A DNA stretch of 5,304 nucleotides from Minisyncoccota bacterium (lineage in GTDB: Bacteria > Patescibacteriota > Minisyncoccia > Phycocordibacterales > GCA-2747955): NCBI GenBank assembly GCA_023143935.1, contig JAGLGQ010000096.1, positions 1 through 5,304 of the forward strand. The letters run 5' to 3'. The position numbers and the translations under genes are program-made. The notes below the pieces were generated by a model. It did no database searches. It had not been told where the DNA came from and was given only the letters and a program-made list of their open reading frames with translations. Positions 1-4,276 of this stretch are shown piece by piece; within the stretch, counting starts at the first letter, position 1; every line of letters begins with the position of its first letter.

Positions 1-537
1 GGAAAAGATGTTTCAAATCTTTCAGATAATGAATTGGCAGATATTCGTCGTAAAGAAATAGGTTTTGTTTTTCAAACCTTTAATTTATTGCCCAGAACTA
101 TAGTATTGCGTAATGTAGCATTACCATTAATATATTTAGGTATAGAAAAAAACAAAAGAAAAGAGATGTCAAAAAAAGTTCTTAAAATGGCAGGTTTAGA
201 CGAATCGTTTCTTTATAATAAATCTAACGAATTATCTGGTGGTCAGATGCAGAGAGTGGCAATTGCCAGAGCATTAGTAAATAATCCTAATATTATTTTT
301 GCGGACGAACCAACCGGTAATTTAGATTCAAAAACTGGTAAAGTTGTACTGGAAACATTCCAAAAGCTTAACGATGAATACAATAGAACCATTATTCTTA
401 TAACTCACGAAAGATATATTGCGGAACATGCTGATAGAATAATTCATGTACTTGATGGAAATGTTGTTGAAGATGTTGCTCATGAGCGAAAAAGACTTAT
501 AAAAGAAACTAAAAATAGTAATAAAGATTATAAATAA
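1..537 (+). CDS. ABC transporter ATP-binding protein, MacB/LolD/YknY type (5' end cut off)
   Basis: This is the nucleotide-binding subunit of a MacB-type exporter; it hydrolyses ATP at the inner face of the membrane to drive the permease encoded next door. The frame is open from base 1 and codes for 178 visible residues, so the gene starts left of the window. The TTG at 34 is an internal Leu, not a start. Visible motifs are the Q-loop GFVFQTFNLLP (Gln at about residue 25), signature LSGGQMQRVAIARA (about 78-91), Walker B IIFADEP with the following TGNLD D-loop (about 98-109), and switch His in ILITHE (about 136). Walker A, normally about 40-50 residues further upstream, lies outside the window. 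The family is usually 220-240 residues, so about 50 are missing. The 'FQxFNLLP' and 'ADEPTGNLDS' wording is typical of the MacB/LolD/FtsE branch. The stop is followed after one base by the permease ATG, so the two are clearly one operon. Substrate cannot be told from this subunit. Confidence 0.95.
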   Translation, partial: GKDVSNLSDNELADIRRKEIGFVFQTFNLLPRTIVLRNVALPLIYLGIEKNKRKEMSKKVLKMAGLDESFLYNKSNELSGGQMQRVAIARALVNNPNIIFADEPTGNLDSKTGKVVLETFQKLNDEYNRTIILITHERYIAEHADRIIHVLDGNVVEDVAHERKRLIKETKNSNKDYK

Positions 538-538
538 T

Positions 539-1762
539 ATGAGAATACAAGATACAATAAGAGAATCATATATTGCTTTAACAATGAACAAAATACGGTC
601 TGGATTAACCGTGCTTGGTATTGTTATTGGTATAGGTTCTGTAATTGCCATGGTAGCAATTGGACAAGGAGCTAAAGATTCAGTTTCAGAACAATTTCAA
701 TCTTTGGGTTCTAATATGTTATTAGTTTCGCCGGGGGTACAAGGTGGAGCGCGTTCTCTTATACGAGGAAGTAGGGGGGAAGCCACTACTTTAACAGATA
801 GTGATGCGGAAGCTATACGAGAAAAATTAGAAAAGGCAAAGTTTGTTGCCCCCGTGGTGTCTACTCGTACCCAAGTTATCATTAGTGGCGCAAATACTAA
901 CACTTCTGTTACTGGTACTACTCCTGATTATGCAAGTGTGCGTAGTATAGAAATGTCTTCGGGAGTATTTTTATCAGAAAGAAATTTAAGTAATCGTTCA
1001 AAAGTCGCTATTTTAGGACCAACAACTCGTGATGATTTATTTGGCGTGGGAGCTGATCCTATTGGAGAAACAGTGCGTATAAAAAATATTAAATTTACTG
1101 TTGTAGGTGTTACAAAAGAAAAAGGGAGTAGTGGTTTAACTAATCAAGACGATATGATTTTTATTCCATTAACTACTGCTCGTCAATATCTTACGGGAGG
1201 AAAGAATGTTGATTCTATTAATGTGGAAGCTATTAACGAAGAATCTATGGCACAATTGGCTTCTGAAATTGAAGTTTTGTTATTAGAAGAACACAACATA
1301 TCTAATCCAGAATTAATTGATTTTTCTGTAACCAATCAGGCAGAAATTATAGATGCTGTTTCTTCCGTTAGTGAAACATTAACAATTTTACTTGGAGCAA
1401 TTGCGAGTATTTCTCTTATTGTGGGGGGTATTGGTATTATGAATATGATGCTTACAACAGTAACAGAGCGAACACGCGAGATAGGATTAAGAAAAGCTAT
1501 AGGAGCAAAAGCAAGAGATATCAATATGCAATTTTTATTTGAATCTATTATTTTAACTATTTTTGGTGGGGTGATAGGAATTGCTTTTGGTTGGCTTATG
1601 GCATATGTGGCTGGAACTTTTATGGATATGAATGTAAATATTACTTTATTTTCCGTGGTTATTGCGGTATCAGTTTCTGCTCTTATTGGTATTATTTTTG
1701 GTTATTACCCAGCACGAAAGGCATCAAAATTAAATCCGATAGAAGCATTAAGATATGAATAA
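539..1762 (+). CDS. ABC transporter permease, MacB/FtsX family
   Basis: This is the membrane subunit of the exporter, 407 residues, the usual length for stand-alone MacB-like permeases such as YknZ. Layout: a short cytoplasmic amphipathic start (IRESYIALTMNKIRSGLT), TM1 at about 22-42 ending in AIGQGA, an extracytoplasmic MacB-core domain at about 45-275, then TM2 at about 281-305, TM3 at about 332-358 and TM4 at about 367-390. Family hallmarks are GGIGIMNMML followed by TVTERTREIGLRKAIGA (about 296-323), the loop that couples to the ATPase, and the C-terminal YYPARKASKLNPIEALRYE. The ATG lies one base after the ATPase stop, and no Shine-Dalgarno sequence precedes it, so translational coupling is likely. 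Family members work by mechanotransmission and export peptides, lipoproteins or antimicrobial compounds. In related operons a membrane-fusion (HlyD/YknX-like) protein lies upstream; here that would be outside the window. The substrate is unknown. Confidence 0.95.
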   Translation: MRIQDTIRESYIALTMNKIRSGLTVLGIVIGIGSVIAMVAIGQGAKDSVSEQFQSLGSNMLLVSPGVQGGARSLIRGSRGEATTLTDSDAEAIREKLEKAKFVAPVVSTRTQVIISGANTNTSVTGTTPDYASVRSIEMSSGVFLSERNLSNRSKVAILGPTTRDDLFGVGADPIGETVRIKNIKFTVVGVTKEKGSSGLTNQDDMIFIPLTTARQYLTGGKNVDSINVEAINEESMAQLASEIEVLLLEEHNISNPELIDFSVTNQAEIIDAVSSVSETLTILLGAIASISLIVGGIGIMNMMLTTVTERTREIGLRKAIGAKARDINMQFLFESIILTIFGGVIGIAFGWLMAYVAGTFMDMNVNITLFSVVIAVSVSALIGIIFGYYPARKASKLNPIEALRYE

Positions 1763-1790
1763 TATTTAAATTTATTCATATTTCTTTATT
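1753..1790 (+). terminator. Probable intrinsic terminator of the ABC transporter operon
   Basis: A perfect 10-bp inverted repeat, ATATGAATAA (1753-1762) and TTATTCATAT (1772-1781), encloses a 9-base loop and is followed by the T-rich run TTCTTTATTTT. The left arm includes the last codons and stop of the permease gene. The stem is almost all A/T, so it is weak by classical standards, but this fits the base composition and the position exactly at the operon end. Confidence 0.5.
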
Positions 1791-1895
1791 TTAAACTTAA
1801 TAAAATTGAATACAAATGTCGTTCTTTTTGTGTTCAGTTTTTGGGGTACAGTTTAGAACGCTCTAATTTTTAATGAACGAATGTGAATATAAAAA

Positions 1896-1930
1896 TGGAA
1901 GTGCCCTTGGGGTACGAACTCAGACCACAT
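1896..1930 (-). pseudogene. Decayed tRNA 3'-half-like fragment
   Basis: Bases 1915-1930 match bases 1966-1981 of the intact tRNA-Pro at 15 of 16 positions, covering the T-loop start, the 5' T-stem strand, the variable loop and the end of the anticodon stem. Read on the minus strand, the fragment has tRNA spacing: CTGAG, a 7-base loop beginning TTCG, a 5-base strand, a 7-base acceptor-like strand GGGCACT, one base, then CCA (1898-1896). It is broken: only 3 of 5 T-stem pairs form, position 58 is T instead of A, and no matching 5' acceptor strand or anticodon arm lies next to it. The acceptor strand differs from that of the tRNA-Pro, so it may derive from another tRNA, and the CCA may be chance. 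Confidence 0.45.
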
Positions 1931-1949
1931 TATCTTTTATTGTATTTTG

Positions 1950-2022
1950 TCGGAATACTGAGATTCGAACTCAGACTACATGCTCCCAAAGCACGCGTGC
2001 TAGCCGTTGACACCATATTCCG
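1950..2022 (-). tRNA. tRNA-Pro (anticodon UGG)
   Basis: The minus strand folds into a complete 73-nt cloverleaf. The acceptor stem is CGGAATA/TATTCCG (7 pairs), followed by T8 G9. The D-stem is GTGT/GCAC (one G-U pair) with a 9-base loop containing GG. The anticodon stem is CGTGC/GCATG (one G-U pair) with loop TTTGGGA, so the anticodon is TGG at 1988-1986, with G37. The variable region has 4 bases. The T-stem is CTGAG/CTCAG (5 pairs) with loop TTCGAAT. C1-G72 and discriminator A73 (1950) agree with known bacterial proline identity elements. CCA is not encoded and must be added by the CCA-adding enzyme. One oddity is C at position 14, where A is nearly universal. UGG with a modified U34 could read all proline codons. 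The gene is opposite in direction to all protein genes in the window. No clear terminator follows it. Confidence 0.95.
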
Positions 2023-2027
2023 ATATT
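1984..2027 (-). repeat. 44-bp direct repeat, copy in the intact tRNA-Pro
   Basis: This copy runs from 5 bases before the tRNA 5' end (2027-2023) through nucleotide 38 of the anticodon loop (1984). It is identical over 44 bases to 2146-2189, 162 bases away. Similarity ends abruptly on both sides. Whether it is an attachment-site core or the result of a local duplication cannot be told from one sequence. Confidence 0.9.
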
Positions 2028-2073
2028 TTACCTTTTTCTTGTTTCCTGATTTTTTATAAAAGAAATATGTGCT

Positions 2074-2178
2074 TTAGTTCGCCTGTAAGTATTTTCTTCG
2101 AAAATTCAAATAAGCATTTTTCACTCGCACTTGCTCCCTCAAAAATCCCAAAGCACGCGTGCTAGCCGTTGACACCAT
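2074..2178 (-). other. 34-codon open frame running out of the tRNA 5'-half copy (probably not a gene)
   Basis: An ATG inside the orphan tRNA half (2178-2176) opens a frame of 34 codons ending in TAA at 2074. Its last part (about REQVRVKNAYLNFRRKYLQAN without the first residue) is rich in basic residues. A second frame of the same strand is also open through this block. Because the first third is tRNA sequence and no ribosome binding site is seen, I regard it as a chance frame, or as a fragment of a dispersed repeat that happens to be open. I do not recognise it as a known protein. Confidence 0.15.
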
Positions 2179-2184
2179 ATTCCG
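2146..2184 (-). pseudogene. Orphan 5' half of tRNA-Pro
   Basis: Nucleotides 1-38 of the tRNA-Pro (acceptor 5' strand, D-arm, anticodon 5' strand and full anticodon loop) are present without a single change, followed on the minus strand by unrelated sequence starting TTTTTGAGGGAG. The 3' half is absent here. The repeated block extends 5 bases upstream of the tRNA start (to 2189). It cannot make a tRNA by itself. It lies upstream of the intact gene in the same orientation, so one transcript from the promoter-like site at 2205-2213 would contain both. The perfect identity points to a recent event or to selection on the sequence, for example as a recombination site. Confidence 0.9.
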
Positions 2185-2204
2185 ATATTAAATTATCAAA
2201 AACT

Positions 2205-2213
2205 AGTATACCA
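2205..2213 (-). promoter_or_regulatory. Extended -10 promoter candidate for the tRNA-Pro locus
   Basis: The minus strand reads TGGTATACT, an extended -10 (TGn plus TATACT), about 20 bases upstream of the orphan tRNA 5' half. Transcription would begin near 2198, leaving a leader of about 14 bases before the tRNA half. No good -35 is present at 16-18 bases; the sequence there is only T-rich. It may be the ancestral promoter of the tRNA gene before the 162-bp duplication or insertion. Confidence 0.35.
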
Positions 2214-2252
2214 TAATTTTTAACTATATAAAACTTTTGAATAAGAAATTTT

Positions 2253-2279
2253 AGGAGGTCAGGAGGTCCGACCTCCTGA
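2253..2279. repeat. GC-rich hairpin built from Shine-Dalgarno-like repeats
   Basis: The octamer AGGAGGTC occurs twice in tandem (2253-2260, 2261-2268). The second copy pairs with the following GACCTCCTGA: TCAGGAGGT (2259-2267), loop CCG, ACCTCCTGA (2271-2279), a perfect 9-bp stem. It is by far the most GC-rich hairpin in an AT-rich spacer. No T-run follows directly on either strand, so a classical intrinsic terminator is doubtful. It lies more than 60 bases before the ATG at 2340 and so is not that gene's ribosome binding site. Confidence 0.7.
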
Positions 2280-2314
2280 TAAAAATAATGGGGGTTTAAA
2301 AAGTGTTTTTTTTC

Positions 2315-2330
2315 TATAATTTGTTAAAAT
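2315..2330 (+). promoter_or_regulatory. Promoter region of the unknown gene/rodA operon
   Basis: Two -10 candidates stand in a row: a consensus TATAAT (2315-2320) and an extended -10 TGTTAAAAT (2322-2330) whose last base is 9 bases before the ATG. The first would give a leader of about 13 bases; the second would give an almost leaderless mRNA. No clear -35 is seen. No Shine-Dalgarno sequence precedes the ATG, which fits a leaderless or short-leader start. Confidence 0.45.
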
Positions 2331-2339
2331 AGATTTATT

Positions 2340-3113
2340 ATGTGGGCTTTTAGAAGAAAATTTTTTGTTTTTTTATTTTTTTTAATAATAATTGTATCAA
2401 TTGGTATTTTTATTTATTTTCGTTTTTTTAATAAGAATCCAACTTGTTTTGATGGAATTAAAAATGCTCAAGAGGATGGAATAGATTGCGGTGGATCCTG
2501 TAAAGAAGTATGCTTATTTCAAGCTACTGATGTAAATATTTTTTGGGCTAGAACTTTTCAAGTTGTCGATGGTGTTTCAAATACTGCAGCATTAATTGAA
2601 AATCCTAATTTTGATTATAGGATAGAGGGTATTGTTAGTATTAAAATTTATGATGAACAAAATGTGAGATTGATAGATTTTAGAAAAAAGATTTCTTTAG
2701 GTCCATCGGAAAAAAGATTGTTATTTATTCCTTCAATAAATACCGGAAAACCGTATCCCAAAAAAACATTTGTTAATTTTGAGCAAGTAAATTCTATAGT
2801 TAAAGATGTTGTTGAAGATAATAAGATTTTATTAATTTCTAAAAGATTGGAAAAAGATTTAAATAATTTAACTCGTTTGAATATAAGTATGAAAAATGAT
2901 GATCTTTTATCTAAAAAAAACATAGAGATTACAGCCGTATTATATGATGGAGAAAAAGAAGTGTTAAATGTTGGAAAAACATTTTTAGATTATATGAGTA
3001 AAGAAGAAGAAAAAGAAGTATTTATTACTTGGCCAAATTTTATTGGAAATTTAGAAGAAGTAAAAGAAACAACTGTTTTTATAAGATTGTTAAAAAATGA
3101 GGAATTATTTTAA
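2340..3113 (+). CDS. Single-pass membrane-anchored protein with a Cys-rich motif and two beta-sandwich-like halves, unknown function
   Basis: I do not recognise a named gene. The 257-residue product starts with a basic N-terminus (MWAFRRK) and one strongly hydrophobic helix at about 8-29 without a signal-peptidase site, so it is probably anchored with its C-terminal 225 residues outside the membrane. Right after the helix comes a compact motif, PTCFDGIKNAQEDGIDCGG then SCKEVC (residues 35-58), with four Cys (36, 50, 54, 58) that could form disulfides or a small metal site. The rest looks like two related beta-rich halves (about 80-131 and 180-231), each with an 'IYDE/LYDGE'-type turn, resembling FxLYD/CARDB-like extracellular domains. 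ATG 2340 is the only start: an in-frame stop lies at 2325-2327. The gene overlaps rodA by 17 bases, so the products are probably made together. A role in envelope growth is inference only. Confidence 0.85.
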   Translation: MWAFRRKFFVFLFFLIIIVSIGIFIYFRFFNKNPTCFDGIKNAQEDGIDCGGSCKEVCLFQATDVNIFWARTFQVVDGVSNTAALIENPNFDYRIEGIVSIKIYDEQNVRLIDFRKKISLGPSEKRLLFIPSINTGKPYPKKTFVNFEQVNSIVKDVVEDNKILLISKRLEKDLNNLTRLNISMKNDDLLSKKNIEITAVLYDGEKEVLNVGKTFLDYMSKEEEKEVFITWPNFIGNLEEVKETTVFIRLLKNEELF

Positions 3114-4233
3114 TATTAAAAAATTTTTTAAAAATATTGATTTTGTTGTTTTTTTTCTCGCATTAGCAATTTCCAGCATTGGTTTATCTATTATTTATTC
3201 ATTTGGAGTAGATAATGGTTTGTTTTTAAAACAAATAATCTCTTTGGGAATTGCCGTATCTGTTTTTTTTATAGTTTCTTCTTTTGATATATCTTTTTTA
3301 AAAAATAGTAATTTTATATTTTTAGTATATTTTTTTTGTGTCGGTTTATTGGCGTTATTGCTTGTTACGGGTACGGCTATTTCTGGAGCGCAATCGTGGT
3401 TTGATTTAGGTTTTTTTTCTTTTCAACCGACAGATTTAGCTAAATTTATTTTGGTTTTATTATTAGCAAAATATTTTTTTAGAAGACATATTGTTATTTC
3501 TAGATTTAGGCATATTTTTATTTCTGGATTTTACACTTTAATATTTTTTGTTTTGTTGGCTCTTCAGCCGGATTTGGGTTCTGCAATGATTATTTTTTTT
3601 ATTTGGTTTGGTTTTGTTATGGTTTCAGGAATTCCTAAAAAATATATAATCGGGTTATTGGTTTCAGGTACTATTTTATCATCAGTTTTTTATAATTTTG
3701 TCCTTGAAGATTATCAAAAAAAAAGAATAGATACTTTTTTAAATCCAGGGATTGACCCTTTGGGTTCTGGGTATAACATTATTCAAGCTAATATTGCATT
3801 GGGGAGTGGGCAAATGTTTGGAAAAGGGGTTTCGAACGGTACGCAATTTAGATTAGGTTTTTTACCAGAAGCTGAAACTGATTTTATTTTTTCTGCTTAT
3901 GCGGAAGAATGGGGATTTGCGGGTGTTTTAGTTTTATTTTTAATGTTTTCTGTTTTACTTTTACGGTTAATTATCGTTTCTTCCAAGGGGCATTCTAATT
4001 TTGAATCTTTATTGGGAGCTGGAATTGTAATTTATTTTTCTACTCATTTTTTTGTTCATGTGGGAATAAATTTAGGTTTTTTACCAGTTACTGGAACAAC
4101 AATGCCGTTTATGTCTTACGGAGGATCTCATCTTTTAATAGAATATTTTGCGTTGGGTATTTTAAATGCTATATCAAAAACAGCAAGAGATTTTCATAAA
4201 GTTGATTTAGAAGATAAATATATTATTGGTTAA
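3097..4233 (+). CDS. rodA: Rod shape-determining protein RodA (SEDS peptidoglycan glycosyltransferase)
   Basis: RodA polymerises lipid II into glycan strands during cell elongation, together with a class B penicillin-binding protein, which is not in this window. The 378-residue length is typical of RodA, and about ten hydrophobic helices run from residue 16 to 357. Family motifs in order: GAQSWFDLGFFSFQPTDLAK (97-116), QPDLGSA (157-163), GSGQMFGKGVSNGTQ (236-250), FLPEAETDFIFSAYAEEWGF (255-274) containing the conserved catalytic Asp (262), and LPVTGTTMPFMSYGGSHLL (329-347). 'EEWGF' and 'GTQ' favour RodA over FtsW, although FtsW cannot be fully excluded. Oddities are Glu at the usually conserved His before TD (PEAETD for PExHTD) and His after YGGS, where Ser is common. 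The start lies inside the preceding gene (17-base overlap in another frame) with no Shine-Dalgarno sequence, pointing to translational coupling. Confidence 0.93.
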   Translation: MRNYFNIKKFFKNIDFVVFFLALAISSIGLSIIYSFGVDNGLFLKQIISLGIAVSVFFIVSSFDISFLKNSNFIFLVYFFCVGLLALLLVTGTAISGAQSWFDLGFFSFQPTDLAKFILVLLLAKYFFRRHIVISRFRHIFISGFYTLIFFVLLALQPDLGSAMIIFFIWFGFVMVSGIPKKYIIGLLVSGTILSSVFYNFVLEDYQKKRIDTFLNPGIDPLGSGYNIIQANIALGSGQMFGKGVSNGTQFRLGFLPEAETDFIFSAYAEEWGFAGVLVLFLMFSVLLLRLIIVSSKGHSNFESLLGAGIVIYFSTHFFVHVGINLGFLPVTGTTMPFMSYGGSHLLIEYFALGILNAISKTARDFHKVDLEDKYIIG

Positions 4234-4238
4234 TAAAT

Positions 4239-4265
4239 TTGTCAAAAATAATAATATGTTAAAAT
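4239..4265 (+). promoter_or_regulatory. Possible recJ promoter
   Basis: TTGTCA (4239-4244, one mismatch to TTGACA) is followed after 15 bases by TAAAAT (4260-4265), which is preceded by TG to give the extended -10 TGTTAAAAT. The same 9-mer stands before the gene at 2340. Transcription would begin about 4-5 bases before the recJ ATG. The spacing of 15 is short. Read-through from rodA remains possible since no terminator is seen in the 43-base gap. Confidence 0.4.
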
Positions 4266-4276
4266 TATAAAAATTT

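Larger units (their letters stand above)
1763..2339. other. 577-base region without a protein gene: tRNA, tRNA pieces and hairpins
   Basis: No protein gene is supported here. Besides the entries listed separately, it holds a 9-bp direct repeat TTGGGGTAC (1841-1849 and 1907-1915), a small hairpin GTGCCC-TTG-GGGTAC (1901-1915, one G-U pair in plus-strand RNA), and a hairpin ATTTTC-TTC-GAAAAT (2091-2105). The imperfect direct repeat AAGTATTTT/AAGCATTTT (2087-2095, 2112-2120) lies in the 118-base block (2028-2145) that separates the two copies of the tRNA 5' half. I see nothing recognisable in 1791-1840 or 1850-1895. Confidence 0.6.

Noticed and set aside
328..651. Minus-strand open frame of 107 codons over the ATPase/permease junction
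   Set aside because: It is a shadow of two well-supported genes on the plus strand, shows no recognisable motif, and has no promoter or start signal.
697..1524. Two further minus-strand open frames (697-903 and 1336-1524) within the permease gene
   Set aside because: Both lie entirely inside a clear MacB-family coding sequence and have no features of their own.
1843..1907. Plus-strand tRNA-like pairing GGGGTAC (1843-1849) with GTGCCCT (1901-1907)
   Set aside because: A 7-pair acceptor-like stem can be drawn with two wobble pairs, but there is no T-arm, D-arm or anticodon arm in between, and the same bases pair better locally with 1910-1915.
2025..2030. TAAAAT on the minus strand just before the intact tRNA as its -10
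   Set aside because: It ends only two bases before the tRNA 5' end, so transcription would begin inside the tRNA.
1895..2059. Plus-strand open frame of 54 codons starting ATG GAA GTG CCC
   Set aside because: It runs antisense through the tRNA fragment and the whole tRNA-Pro, and its 'GYELRP' and 'RFELRL' segments are simply the reverse complement of tRNA T-arms, a classic spurious ORF.
1950..2189. Split or permuted tRNA gene made from separate halves
   Set aside because: An intact, fully pairing tRNA-Pro is present and the decayed 3' piece cannot pair with the orphan 5' half in the acceptor stem, so trans-assembly is not needed or likely.
1763..2339. CRISPR array or group I intron in the tRNA region
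   Set aside because: Only two copies of the 44-bp repeat exist with one spacer-like interval, the repeat is tRNA sequence, and the intact tRNA is not interrupted; no intron core elements are visible.
2648..2923. Minus-strand open frame of 91 codons inside the unknown membrane protein gene
   Set aside because: It is antisense to a longer frame supported by a membrane anchor, a conserved-looking Cys motif and overlap with rodA.
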